Source of the DNA: Sporodiniella umbellata
Lineage: Eukaryota > Mucoromycota > Mucoromycetes > Mucorales > Rhizopodaceae
DNA length: 64,000 nt
NCBI GenBank assembly: GCA_025677835.1
Contig: JAIXMR010000066.1
Location: 62,001 to 126,000, forward strand
Reading direction: 5' to 3'
Part shown: piece after piece, positions 44,207 through 55,902 of the stretch
Numbering within the stretch: the stretch's first letter is position 1
Layout of the letters: each line of letters starts with the position of its first letter
Program-made: the position numbers and the translations under genes
The notes under the pieces: model-generated
Seen by the model: only the letters and a program-made list of their open reading frames with translations
Told to the model about the DNA's origin: nothing
The model's database searches: none

Positions 44207-45645
44207 ATGGAAAACTTGTTAACAATCGGATCTCGCACTGCACTTCATCGGGAGGACCCTTTGGATTTGGAAGTTTTTTTTAAAGAAAGCCTTCAGCCGT
44301 TAATGAAAAAATTCAAACAACAACTATATAATGTTGAAACTGCCTTCGTTTGTAGCGAAAATTACACTCTATCCAAAATCAACAAAGCTTATCAAGTAAT
44401 GGAAAATTTTGCACAAGAGTGGGAAGAAGCTCTTGAGGAAAGGCGCAGATTATTAGAAAAAGATATGATAATGGCATCACCTGACCTTTTGAGCGCTATG
44501 TCCGAGCTATCGAAAAAATATCGCGAACTTGAAAATCTGAGTAATGGGGAAATGCTGGACAATACCATTGATGCCTTCATGATAAAAATGGAAGAATTAG
44601 ATGGAAAAATATCGGATGCTTTAGGCAAAGCCGATAAGATGAGAGAACGTATGGAAGAAAAATTCTATGAGGTGGCAGGGGCTGCTAACGGTCAAATTGA
44701 CCAACTCAAAGAAGCCATGGCCTATGGTACTAAGAGACTTCTCATGTATCACGAGCTTCCAACCCCATGGCAGAATAACGAGGTAAAAAAATAATCAAAG
44801 GAGAAATACGGACAATAAATATTTACTGAGCTTTAATTTTATATCATCCCCAACAGTATATTTTGACTGGTTACCGTTTCTTAAACACCGCTGCCGATTG
44901 CTGGTACTCCCTGTTTTACGTGCACAACGAAACAGGAAATATTTGGACACACCTTTTGGGGTTCATAAGCCTGTTTAGTATAGGCCTCTATGAGCTTTTC
45001 TATTCCGATATGATGACGAGTGTACCCATCACAGATCGCCTTGTCTTCCTTGTCTTCTTCTTGGCTGCGTGCAAATGTCTAATGTGCTCTACTATCTGGC
45101 ATACCCTTTCTGGTATTAACAACCTAAAGGTGTACAAGCAAGTGGCCTGTTTGGATTATGTCGGCATTTCTGTTTTGATATGCGCCAGTATCATACTTTG
45201 CGAATACTATGGCTTCTACTGTAATGACTCTATTCGTAATACGTATATGGTCGCCACTACTTCTCTGGCTGTTATGGGTGTGAGTATGCCATTTCAGGAA
45301 TGGTTTGACAATCAAGAAAAAAGATGGCTTAGAATCGCTTTCTTTGTTGCTTTGGCATCGTCAGGTGGTGTGGTTTTTGCTCATTTATCACTCCTTCGTG
45401 GATTTATTCAAACCTGTGGTTGGATGACGCCAGTCTTGAAATCGCTTAGTTGTTATATTGCAGGTGTGATTATCTACGGCAACCATTTCCCCGAAAAGTT
45501 CTGGCCTGGGAAATTTGATAAATTCGGCCACTCACATCAATTCTGGCATCTGTTTGTGTGTGGCGGCATTTGGTTCAACTACCAAGCTGCTTTTATCTTT
45601 GCTTCTACTCGTGAAGAGTTTGCCCAATGTACTCTTGTGCATTAA
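44207..45645 (+). CDS. IZH3: PAQR-family membrane protein, Izh3-like, with N-terminal coiled coil
   Basis: Two exons joined at NNE|YILTGYRF give about 453 residues. The first ~190 residues are acidic and helical (EWEEALEERRRLLEKD, SKKYRELENL, DKMRERMEEKF). The second part is a seven-helix hemolysin III/adiponectin-receptor domain. It contains the family motifs YILTGYRF, NETGNIWTHLLGF, CSTIWHTL (zinc-site His) and the C-terminal FGHSHQFWHLFV with the other two His. The large cytosolic N-terminal extension is the mark of fungal Izh3 rather than Izh1/2/4. PAQR proteins affect zinc homeostasis and sterol/ceramide metabolism. The gene is complete. Confidence 0.92.
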
Positions 45646-46415
45646 TGTATATTTAATTTATATTCCCCAACCTCCCTTCTCCTAAAAAATAATAATTACT
45701 TTGCTTCAGTCTTAATCTTTAAAAACGTACCTTTCCTTTAGAAAAAGAACAGTTGATTTTTAAATAAGACCTGTTACCAAAATAGGCTTGCTTGAGTTCT
45801 AGTGTGATAAATGGTTTCAATACGTTGTAGCTATATTTTTTTATTTTGAATGTTAGATACAACATATTTTAAAACGACTTTTTTTATTGACATGCTCGAT
45901 GCCAACAGGAAAGTAGTGATTCGCCTTTCTTTGTACTCGTAGACTCAACAAAACTATTCAGATATGTTGAACGAAAACAATAGCCGATACTAACACAAAA
46001 AGCTTGAGCGCAACAATGCTCAAAAAAGTGCATCTACAAAGAAAAGGTCTTCCGTATAAACAAACAAAACCAGATGTATTGTTCTTTTCTTCATTCAAAG
46101 TCTTTAATAAAAGTCACCAAGACTGTCAGTGTCAATCTGAAAACGCAAGAAATACAAAGCATCCCAAAGCGATGTAACAAAGATAAGATCAAATCCAATG
46201 GTGGCATAACGATCATGCAAGATATAAGGTATAGCCTTATGTTAACGATTCCCCGTTTCCCTTTCAATAGTTCGCTTTTATTTTTTTATATTGATCCTAA
46301 CAAACTACAATTTTAAACACACTCTCGTTTTTCAAGCGCATATCGCTTTTTAGTGGTATATATGAAAAGGGCCTTTTCTCATACTTCCGTTTCGTTCTTC
46401 TCTAATTCGTTTTGT
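45646..46415. other. Convergent intergenic region
   Basis: Between the PAQR and Spt3 stop codons. AT-rich; a plus-strand frame at 46074-46316 lacks motifs or splice context. Nothing is supported. Confidence 0.5.
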
Positions 46416-47646
46416 TTATATTAACGATATACGAGTTCTCAATAAACCTCCACGAAAGTTTTTCAGTGGACGTGGTATCTGCTGTAGTCTTCTAAAGGCC
46501 TCATGAATGTGTTCCGGTAAAAGAGGGGTTTGCTCTGACACGGGCGGCATAAATAGTCCCTGGCGCTCTGAATCAAAAGAAAGAGGGCCCTTGGACTCTG
46601 TCTCTTGGTCTGTCGTTGTCCCATCAGCAGAAGTTACTGTGATTGAAACCGAGTCATTTCCTGTCTCTCTTCGCTTTGTACCCTTATAAGAGTCTCCTTC
46701 CAAGGACCTCTTGTGCCCTAACCCTTTAGGCTCATTCTCTTGCCCCCCAGTGGCTTCCAGCAAGTCTTGTTTGATTTTCATGGCTGTTAAAGTCAGCTTA
46801 GAAATCATCTCATAGGTTAAAAACCCTAGGCTGTCTACAATATCGTCATTAGGCTTCAAATCCACAAGTGTACTCATATTGGCCCAGTCGCGAAATTTCT
46901 TGCCTTTGCGATACGTAAAGGATGCTTGTCGGCATTCTGAATAGTTTACATATTCTTCCCGAGTCATCACCCGAGTTACTTCATCCGCCTCTTTTAATCG
47001 CTGAATTGAGTCATTGTATGCTTCCACTTCGTCTTCATCCTCGTCCTCATCCTCTCCATTTATGGATTTAGCAATGACATCAGAAAATTGGTTCACTAAT
47101 TCCCAGGGCAGTTTGATTATACTTCGATGCAGTTTGCCTTTTTTTTTTGGTAGTTAATGTGTGATCACTTAAAGCAAAGAAGTTTAAATATTTCTACCTG
47201 TATTTGTTTCTTCTAATACATCGTCTACCTGATCTCCAGAAGCATCTTTTGCGTTTTTTCTGACATCTTTCCAGCTTAGAAAGGATCGTAGCCGATTCAC
47301 TTTGGCTCGGTCGTGACGCATTAAAAAAATTAAGTCCTCGGCATTCAAGTGTCTAGAGTTTCTTCGATTTGCTTGGGCTGCAGCTTGTATGATCTACATT
47401 ATTATTGTTGTTAACAAGGTCGAGAAAAATACTCAAGGGTTTCTATATTCGTACAATCTCTATTACTTGGGAGCGAATAATATCTTCAACTAACAATGTT
47501 GTTTCTTGTAAGGGATCCGCCACTTCTCCAAAGACAAACATCATTTGCTGAATTTCTCCTTGAAATTGGTATTTAGACTACATTCGTTTTAGGTCTAGTT
47601 GATAAACAGAACAAAAAAATACCTTTTTGGTTTCCTGTGTGGTCAT
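46416..47646 (-). CDS. SPT3: Spt3, SAGA histone-fold subunit
   Basis: Four exons give about 345 residues. MTTQETKK joins SKYQFQGEIQQMMFVFGEVA; then DPLQETTLLVEDIIRSQVIEI, AQANRRNSRHLNAEDLIFLMRHDRAKVNRL and FLSWKDVRKNAKD form the double histone-fold pair of Spt3/SUPT3H. The last exon begins GKLHRSIIKLPWELVNQFSDVI. It continues with YVNYSECRQASFTYRKGKKFRDW and DIVDSLGFLTYEMISKLT, the conserved C-terminal part. An extra Ser/Thr/Gly-rich segment and QIPRPLKNFRGGLL end the chain. Spt3 contacts TBP within SAGA. The gene is intact. Confidence 0.95.
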
Positions 47647-47815
47647 CTTTAGAAAAACAAAAAAAAATATAATAGAAAATAAAAGATAAATGGAAACTTT
47701 GGTTTTTTTTTATATTTTTTTATATACACAAGGAACACAATAGGAATTTCTGGTTCTATCCTTTGCTAACTTGATAGAAAGGTTTTTTTTCAAAAAAAAA
47801 TGAAAATTGTGATGA

Positions 47816-49656
47816 TTACTTATCTAAACCGGTATTAAGCTGTCTATTGATCAGCGTTTCATTCAATATGTTCCATGCACCCTGGGTCAAGTGCTTGCAC
47901 TGTTCTTCTACAACATTTTTTGTATATCCGTCTTGCTCTGGTTCCATAAACTGCCACAAGCTTTTTATGTACGCCTCTCCCCGGTCATCGCCAAAGAGCG
48001 GATAGATATAAGAAGCGTCCTGAGCTGTATAAAATGCTCCTGGAGGCTGATGACCCAAAGTAGTGAATGCCCCATAATCCAAAAAGTGAGCAGAGTGATC
48101 CTGATGCTTACTACGATACGCATCTTCAGCAGATTGCCGATTAAGATAAAATGCAGATGGAAGAGCACTAGGATTGCTAGTAACAAGTTGCGGTGACTCA
48201 CAAAAAGATGGATTTGCTGGAAGTAGCGAAGTAAGATCGAGTACTGTATTAAAAACAAATGAGCAACACAGCCTTTCCATGATGGCGTTTATTTACCTCC
48301 GCTTACGGTATGAAGTGAACCGTCAGGTCCATAGCCTATGCCATTTTCAGTTACCTTCTTTTTCTTTTTTTTAACATAAGAACTTTTGGTCATTGGCAGT
48401 ATTCGGGAGCTTGCTATATCTAGGCTTGTGGCATCCGATCCCTGCCTGTTATTTTTGTGGAGCGAAAAACCATTTGTGTCGATTCCCACTATATCAACTT
48501 CCTCATCTTTTATGAGAGAATCTTTCCGTCCCACATGAGCCTTTTTATTTTCTTGGCGATCTGGAATTGTAGAAGTTTCTATAGCTGCTATAGACATTTC
48601 CTCATCAAATTGTTTTTCGGCTTTATCGATTAACTTTGATCCAACTTCATATAATTTGTCTGCGCTTTTCCAGTAAATGGTATTAACAGCATTATAAATT
48701 TTTGCATTGCCCACAATAAGATTAAAATCTTGTCGGAAGCTATCCACATCAGTGTAAGACCCGCTTTTTAACTTTTCTTGCATGGTTGTAAAAGCCATTG
48801 GAATTTTGATTACTTTTAAATAATCGGGTACAAATTTAGGATCTACAGGCTCTAAGAAAAAACCATATACATCACGCCTATTTGTAAGTGTACATATAAA
48901 ATATGTAAATGTATTTTACTCCTAGTGTGCATAAACTTACTTTTGTAGATTGTCAAGAAGTTTGTTTAGAATAGCTTTGAGATCTCTCTTTGGGTTCTCG
49001 AGAACTTTAGGAGGTAGCTGCGCAAGTAGTGCGGCAGCTTTGGCTTTGTTGGTAGGTCTACCTCTTTTTTTTGGCTTTTCAGTTGCGCTATAGGGTGGCT
49101 TTATTGAAGAAGACCTCCTAATTTTCTCTTTTGGTATTTTGTTTAAGTTGGAGTCCTGATGATCTATTAAATTTAACTGTGCTGAAGATGCATGTTTAGG
49201 CTTTTTTAATTTCTGGTAGCTGTCATCTTCTTCTTCGCTATAGAAAGACTCATAGCCGCTTTTTTTTGTATCTGTTGGGTGATAGCTATCAGAGAAGCCA
49301 TCAAGCTCACCGTCGTCATTATCATCGTCATTGCCAGACTCATTATGCCATTCCTGGGTAGCCTGCGGCTGAATTTCTTGATTGATTAAAGCATAAGGTC
49401 TTTTCCCTCCAGTTGTTGAATAGCCGGTATGAGCATAGTTGTCAATTACGTAGTGATCTTTTTCGTTGTGGTTTTCTGATTTGTATTTCTTTCTGTGCTT
49501 TTTTTTACTTTTTTGCTTTTTCTCTGTAGACAGTGAATTCGACAGATTAGCAGTGTTTAATTTTATTTTTAATTTGATAGTTGGTGTAGAAACGGAGCGA
49601 ACTGGCTTTTCTTCCTCTTCGGAATAATATTCAGAAAACTCTGGAGAGTAGGACAT
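47816..49656 (-). CDS. Bromodomain protein, BRD7/BRD9-like, with AT-hook
   Basis: Three exons give about 570 residues. The acidic/basic N-terminus has KKHRKKYKSE and other Lys-rich nuclear signals. KKRGRPTNK is an AT-hook. The bromodomain runs from KRDLKAILNKLLDNLQKRDVYGFFLEPVD through FVPDYLKVIKIPMAFTTMQEKL to DFNLIVGNAKIYNAVNTIYWKSADKL; the Asn of the acetyl-lysine pocket is in KIYN. The split single bromodomain with FFLEPVD...PDYLKVIK.PM is the BRD7/BRD9 type, found in SWI/SNF-class remodellers. The C-terminus ends with a helical stretch (SLWQFMEPEQDGYTKNVVEE). It is divergent from the Zn2Cys6 gene with a 247-bp shared promoter. Confidence 0.88.
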
Positions 49657-49903
49657 TGTACTTTTGAGAGAGCACACTCGCGCACAAGCAAAGTGGTATT
49701 TCAACCTCACCTCAATCAGAATAGCCAATGAAAAAGACTTTAAAAGAAGTCACACAGTAGTCAGCTACCAATTCCCAAATTTGGAAAAGGAAACTTCCAT
49801 CTTTGTAAACGGTAGTAACATTGAGCGGTCATATTGATGATCTGTCAAACCATTTATTCAAAATCATACTTTTACTAATTTGTACATCTATAAGTGTATT
49901 TTA

Positions 49904-51983
49904 ATGGTTTCAGCACAGTTACATTCTTCTATTGACAGCAAAAAAGTGAAAAAAAATCCCTGTGAAGGTATGATTTTCTATCATATTTTCATAACACTAA
50001 TCTGCAAATTCATTTATTAAGGCTGTAGAGAGAGAAAAAAGAAATGCTCAACAGATTTTCCCTGCGAAAGGTATGATTGAGCGAGCATATTTTTTTTTTA
50101 CTTTTTAAATTAACTAACAACGCTTTAGGTGCAAAAGACTTGGGGTTGAATGTCAGTATTTGAAGCCCACGACGTTTTTGAATTTGAGCGACCTTGAATC
50201 AAGCCAATGCCAAAAGTTGCAAATCCAAGTTGAAGTCTTAAAAGACATGATGAAACAGACTGAAAGAAGCTTGACTACTTTGCGGCAAACCAATACTGCC
50301 AACACTCAACAAACTCCTCGCAAAAACAATGCCCAATGGCAATTGACAATCAATAAAGATGGAACCATTTCAATTATAACAGACATCAAAACGCACACAG
50401 AGCTATTGGAAAATATCGAGTTCTTGTCGAACAAAAGCTTTTCTATGAAGAAGCAAAACATATTCGACTCATGCAATACATTTCTTCGAAGATACAATTA
50501 CGAGAAAACACTTCGAAAAGATGTCTTCCGTACCTTGATGAAGTGTGTTGAATATAATGAAAACGGAACCTCGCTTATCAAGGCTGCACCGTTGGACGAG
50601 TTACTGATAGATGTTCTTGCACCTAAACTTCTGCAGATTTACTTTTCTTGTCAATTTTTTGTAATTGTTCCCTTTCACCGAAAAACGTTCATGGAACTAT
50701 TTGTCAAAAACAGAACTCAAACTTCGCCAGTTGTATATGCACTTTGTGCAGCGCTGTTAACTAACAGATGCAGGCATACACTAAAAGTGGTACCATCTGA
50801 AAGAAACGCTTCTTTTGGCAGAATATATCATCAGAGGGCGAGAAATGCGATAGCAAATCAATTCGATGTAGCAAACCTAGAAACAATGATGACCTATGTA
50901 TATCTGGCTTCTTACAAAACAAACACACTATATCCTCGTGAGGCGGCAATCTATCTTGAAATGGCGCTAAGGATACGTAGGGTTCTTGCTGAAGGTTTAT
51001 ACAAAAGCCCCGCGGTGTGCCGTATAGAAGAATACGAAACGTTTAAAAGACAAGGCGTTATATTTGAATATATAATCATGATGCTTGAATATTTCAATAA
51101 TGAACGCGGAGTACCTGTTGAAAGACAAAAGACATGCAACCCAATTAATATGGAGAAACTACGTCAGTATATTATAGACAACGATCTTCGCTATGAAGCA
51201 GTTTTAATGTCTGATGAGCCATCTTGCATTGGCAGATCAATTACTGGGCGACGATATGCAGAAATGATCAGAAATATTGTTGGCCCTTATTATCGAAGTG
51301 TCAGATATGGAAAAAACGATGATATACCCATTAGCTTACCAGTTAAAGCTGGAAGTCAACTAAGGCACGTTTACTTTGAATCAATCAACATTGACTATCG
51401 TTTGCCCAATTCAGCGTTTGAAAGCGGGCTAAACGATTCAGAATTCAGAAAGAGAATTAGAGACTACTGTAATTGCGACCCTGTTTCTATCAACCTGGCC
51501 ATCTTGTTTCAGCAATCGCTAATAGGAATTTATGAGCCTTTTTCTCCCACACTACCTAAGCAAAAAAAGAGTGAGGAGGAGACTCTTGATGCTTTTGAAC
51601 TAAATGCTCGCAAAACGTGCCACGATGCAGCTGTTGTTGTCGTTCGTTTGTTGGAGTATCTTATAGATAGTTTTGAAGTATGCAATTTTCATCTTGGACT
51701 AATTATCAGTGTCTGGGAAGCACATGCAAGAAATGCTTGCCTTGGTATGACAGACAGTGAACTTGCTGAAAGTGATGTATACGAATACCAAAGCGCTGAA
51801 GAAATACAGGTGTCTCGGGAATATGCACTGCGATGCGCGGAAATACTTAGACGAGGTTACTTATTTAACGGAACTGAGACCAGAGCATGGGAATATCTCA
51901 AAGATTATGAAAGAAAACTCGTTAAAACAGTATATACCTTTCCAAAGCAAAAGGCTGAATGCTGGGATCCTATTTTATACTGA
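49904..51983 (+). CDS. Zn2Cys6 transcription factor with fungal middle homology region
   Basis: Three exons give about 655 residues. The zinc cluster is divided by both introns: PCEG|CRERKKKCSTDFPCER|CKRLGVEC, a perfect CX2CX6CX5CX2CX6C. A short coiled coil follows (KLQIQVEVLKDMMKQTERSL). The large third exon has the fungal_trans-type region (VPFHRKTFMELFVKNRTQTSPVVYALCAALL ... LETMMTYVYLASY ... AIYLEMALRIRR). No ligand or pathway can be deduced. Its stop is only 14 nt from the convergent FAM72 stop. Confidence 0.92.
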
Positions 51984-51997
51984 AAAATATTATTGTT

Positions 51998-52876
51998 TTA
52001 TTGTAAATGATTGACATTTATACCAGCACAACTCCTGCCATCTTTCCCATACGCATCAATATATAAATGTCGAGGCTCACAGACATAAAGTGAGATACAG
52101 GAACTAAAAGACACTGCAAGCTTACATGACATCTCTGCTGTATTGCTTCCGTTCTCACAGTAGCGCTCTCCACCATTATTATCTGTAGTGGTAACAAGTC
52201 CCCAGTATAAAGGATACGATCGGCTTTTGGACACTTTTTTCACTCTTAGTATCAAATAAACTGATGTGGATGATACCGTTCTTATATTACCTTCAATGAA
52301 AACAGGCTGGGCTATTGCCGCATTGTTTCGAAACATCCAAAAGTGACCGTTGTTGTCCTGAGACAGACAATATTTACAAGGAAGATTAATATGATACCCA
52401 AGAGCGTTACCACTAGTAGAATAGATAGATCGGGTCTTTAGTTGTTTTTTTTTTCTTTTGAGAATTGCTTTTGTTTATAGACAAGTTACCAAGTTAAGCA
52501 AGCTATATCTCTCAACCTACAATAACAATAAAAGGCTGTATAATCTCCGTTTACAAACCCTACACTACTATAATTAGATCCTAAAACCTGATAAATGTAT
52601 TCATTACGTATCCGGGACCAGATCTGTAGAATACAAAATAGCTCTTCTATCGGACAATAAACTAGACTGAACAACAATCGTTATAATCAGGTTGATAACA
52701 ATTGTTATGCATACTAAACTTACTTTCATACCGCGATCTGTTAATACTGTATGACAACATTCGCATTCTACTCTATATACCGTCTTCCGCTTAAACTCTG
52801 AACCAGAGCTGTCTATGTCTTCATGGGCTTGAATCACTTTGTCAATTTCTTGCAGAAACTTATGTGACCCGGGCAT
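51998..52876 (-). CDS. FAM72 family protein with C-terminal extension
   Basis: Exons were assembled as ...VECECCHTVLTDRGMK|SSLLSDRRAILYSTDLVPDT|SVGFVNGDY ... CRLRDIACLTC|GNALGYHINLPCKYCLSQDNNGHFWMF. Each block matches metazoan FAM72 in order (CKFCKQVLSSRGMK, LLADTEIDLFSTD, CKLKDIACLKCGNIVGYH, CNNGHFWMF), including four paired Cys motifs likely to bind zinc. One intron is only 40 nt. Human FAM72 proteins bind and regulate the uracil-DNA glycosylase UNG2; function in fungi is unknown to me. After a segment like LLWGNLPE (LYWGLVTTT) the frame stays open for about 60 more residues with five Cys. This may be a true extension, or a further GTAAGC donor may end the family part earlier. About 225 residues as read. 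Confidence 0.85.
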
Positions 52877-52993
52877 TTGATTAGAGAAACAGAAGAGAAA
52901 AAAAAACGATAGAATTGAAAGATTTTTTCGCGTTTTTTTTATTGCTATAACTTTGATAATATCAATTACAACCGAAATAAAAACAGACTATTT

Positions 52994-53461
52994 TTAGTAT
53001 TTGTTCATTGTCCATGGAGGTGTAGGCCCCCTCCAGACGTTACCAAGACCAGCTTGGAAAGGAGTAGGTACCCGGTAGCTGTTGATTTGTGATATGTATG
53101 ACATCGGTGTCTCTGATCGCTCTTGGGGCTCTTGTTCAATTGGAAAAGGAGATAACGAAAACACCTGCCTATATTCCCTTGATACGCTTTCAGTGTTATA
53201 TGGAAAGGAATCGCCATGTTCTTCTCGGCGGTAATTGGGAGGTGAGAGCGTTGTATGTGGAATTTCAAAGTCTTGCTTTTCCCAGTGAGGACATACACGA
53301 GTTGACGTATCATGAGGATGCCTGCTTTCCTCAATGGCTATTGTCTCATCGATAATTGTCTCTGAAGCTGCTTCATGCGATGATGGCTTTTTTCTAGACT
53401 GACACGATTTGAAAATGACTAAAACCGAAGTCAATTTAGATCCCAGATTAACCAAAAACAT
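52994..53461 (-). CDS. Small protein with N-terminal hydrophobic segment and PPxY motif
   Basis: A single-exon frame of 155 residues starting MFLVNLGSKLTSVLVIFKSC, with the TATA box TATAAATA about 70 nt upstream. The N-terminus could be a signal anchor or a short membrane-associated helix followed by SRKK. The rest is polar and disordered, with SPPNYRRE, a PPxY motif that can dock WW domains of Rsp5/Nedd4 ligases. The tail is aromatic (NVWRGPTPPWTMNKY). This is the general layout of small membrane-tethered Rsp5 adaptors, but no family is recognised and the function is inferred only from the motif. Confidence 0.6.
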   Translation of the reverse strand: MFLVNLGSKLTSVLVIFKSCQSRKKPSSHEAASETIIDETIAIEESRHPHDTSTRVCPHWEKQDFEIPHTTLSPPNYRREEHGDSFPYNTESVSREYRQVFSLSPFPIEQEPQERSETPMSYISQINSYRVPTPFQAGLGNVWRGPTPPWTMNKY

Positions 53462-53531
53462 TTTAACAAGGAAAAATAAAGAAAGCTGATTAATAGACAA
53501 GAAAAAAGAGTAAACATGATACTGCTCCTAC

Positions 53532-53539
53532 TATTTATA
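53532..53539 (-). promoter_or_regulatory. TATA box of the small PPxY-protein gene
   Basis: TATAAATA on the minus strand, about 70 nt upstream of the start codon at 53461. Confidence 0.55.
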
Positions 53540-54810
53540 CAGAAAATTAAGATTCGATCAATAAAGCAGCTTGCTTGTTATGGTATACTTGTTTTGTCTA
53601 TGTCAATACAGTCACAAGGGCTTTTTTTTTTATATGTGGTATCTCGTTAACTTGCATATTTGCTAAAGAAAAAACAAAACAAATATATAGCACAAGATAG
53701 AACCAAAACTAACTAACAAAAACCATGCTGTAAAGCTAAACTCTATTATTAATTTGTTTAGAGTAAATTAGGTAGAGGTTGATTATGAAATAGAAGTGCG
53801 GATCTTTTTTTTAAAAAAAAAAAAGAACAGTGGCTCCGGTTGAACATCTATCGACACTGTGTTTTTTTTTCATATCAATGTATGAGCCATTTTATACGTA
53901 AATCATTATGACAACTGCGGACTATCTGGTTGTATAATAGTTTAAATGTCGTCTTTCTTCAAGATATATTTTGCCTGTTGAACTATCTAAAAAGTGGGGG
54001 GAAGAAAAGAGAGAGAGAGAACCCGATGAATTTTGGTACATAGCAAAAAAAATTGAAATGCTGAAACGACCATCGATTCTAATATTTGGTTGTCAATATG
54101 ACGATTGGTTTTTTAGAATTTCTCCATGAAATTGAGTTAAAATGTTTTGAAGTTCTCCTGTTTTGGTGCCACCGAAGGCCTACTGGTAACACATTCCCCT
54201 ATTTGGACACATTTCAGTCGTTTCTGCTTTTTGTTTTTCTAAAGATTGATAGTATATGTTTGTATCGGAGCTTAGAGGATGTAAATTAATAGTTATAAAA
54301 TCCCCTTCGCTGAAAAATACTACAGAGAACAACGCCACTCTTGCTTAGTTTTTTTTTTTTTTTTGACTTTTGTGCACACTCACAAAAGGTATATTGATGT
54401 TGATTATGAGTACCAAAGTAGATGAAAAAGACCTCTTAGTAATTTAAGAAGTTATATATCTAATTTGAAACATGCAGGTATTTATTTCACGAAACTTAGT
54501 ACGACTATCTACCCGCCAATCCTGTTCTTGACAGTTTTTCTCTTTTCTTTTTTTCTTTTTTGAAGCTTTTCAAACAGTGCGCACTTCCTAAGAGCATATA
54601 CCGTATATTAGCAGTAAGATTTGAGGCCATACTAACAACTGAAGCCAAATAGCTCAGTTTTTTTTATCTCTAACCTCTTTCAACACACATTTTGTATAAA
54701 TAAATACATTATTAGCTTGGCTGCTAAATAATGCATTTGTTCGTAAAAGTTTTTAAAACGATAAGAATCAAAAAAGAAGAAACAACAAGAAAATGTGTTT
54801 TATTGATATT
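53540..54810. other. Intergenic region, no gene supported
   Basis: About 1.3 kb of AT-rich DNA. A plus-strand frame at 54086-54289 has no motif or splice partner. Nothing further is seen. Confidence 0.5.
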
Positions 54811-55902
54811 TTAAGGGCAATAAAAACCCCCTGTGGCAGGAACTGCAGTTATTCTAGGTATATAATTTAGTTGTTCTAACATGAAAATATACAAGGTAAC
54901 AGAAAAATGAACTGAGAGAGCAATATGACTGTCACTACTTTTGGTATTATTACAGGCTCTTTGCAAATACATGATAGTGGTATCGTATGGATCTTGAGTT
55001 CTATAATTGATATGTAGAGGTAATTCTATACTTGATATTGTATTTCCAGGCAACATAATAGAGTCTTCCTGTCCCTTGCCAATGTTGCTCCCTGACATTG
55101 CATCTTTTGCTGTGATTTTTATTCTATTGAATCGTGTTGTTATATAGTTTTGTCTATTATCTATAATCAGCTTGATTTTCCAGCCACTCTCATAAGCTAC
55201 AAGATTTATTGGCCCGTGGCGCATTTCCGTAGTTTTTGCATCTGACAGTAAAGTTGCTCTATCGATACGAATAAGCGGTGTCCGCGGCCACAGTAGAAAA
55301 GCAGCGATTGTAATCATTATTATGAGTACAAACGAAATTATAGCACACAAAGGTTTTCCACGGCAGATATATCTACTCTTTTTTTTGTTTTTTTCTAAAT
55401 CGCTTTGCTCATCGATATGCTTTACGTTTATATCAATCTCTTCAGTCGATTCTTTGTGTTTGGATGTTTTAGCAGTTTTGGTTTTTGTCTTCTTTTTTTT
55501 TTTTGTTTGCAGCTAGCGCATTCACTACACTTCTTTTCTCCGTATTCATATTCGCATTTGTATTCACAGTCATAAATATAATCATGTCTTTTGCAGTCTT
55601 CACAAGCGCTGTAGTGACTGAAGCTATCAGTACTTTGGCATTCATCACACCCTTTACTTTTTATTGAGCATGTATCGTTGTCTATAACATTATCACTAAA
55701 CATCAGATTTATAAAACGCTGCCTCTGATAGTATATTACGTGATTTTTGTGACAAAGGAGAGCATAGGGATGGTGTTCCAGTTGCAATGCTTACAGAAGA
55801 TCTTTCCACCTGGCTGTTAGAGTTGCTTGTAGATAAAAAACGCTCGGCAATAGATAGATGAACAGTATGTTCGTTTAAGGATTCATTTTCAGTAGTTGAC
55901 AT
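54811..55902 (-). CDS. Cys-cluster membrane protein with LEA2-like domain; frame broken once at a poly(A)
   Basis: Exon 1 (MSTTENESLNEHTVHLSIAE ... SPLSQKS) splices in phase by a 59-nt intron to HNDTCSIKSKGCDECQSTD. A cytosolic Cys-cluster region follows, with CDEC, CEDC, CEYKC and CSEC..C pairs, then a Lys-rich stretch. At the A10 run (about 55494-55503) the frame must shift by one base to continue as KTAKTSKHKESTEEIDIN. The next part has a basic patch and one transmembrane helix (LCAIISFVLIIMITIAAFLLW). It ends in a ~150-residue beta-rich domain (PLIRIDRATLL ... INLVAYESGWKIKLIIDNRQNY ... NRIKITAKDA) of the LEA2-like type found in fungal membrane proteins. About 344 residues if the shift is corrected. 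Function unknown. Confidence 0.65.

Noticed and set aside
54086..54289. 67-residue plus-strand frame
   Set aside because: No recognisable domain, no good start context, surrounded by AT-rich non-coding DNA.
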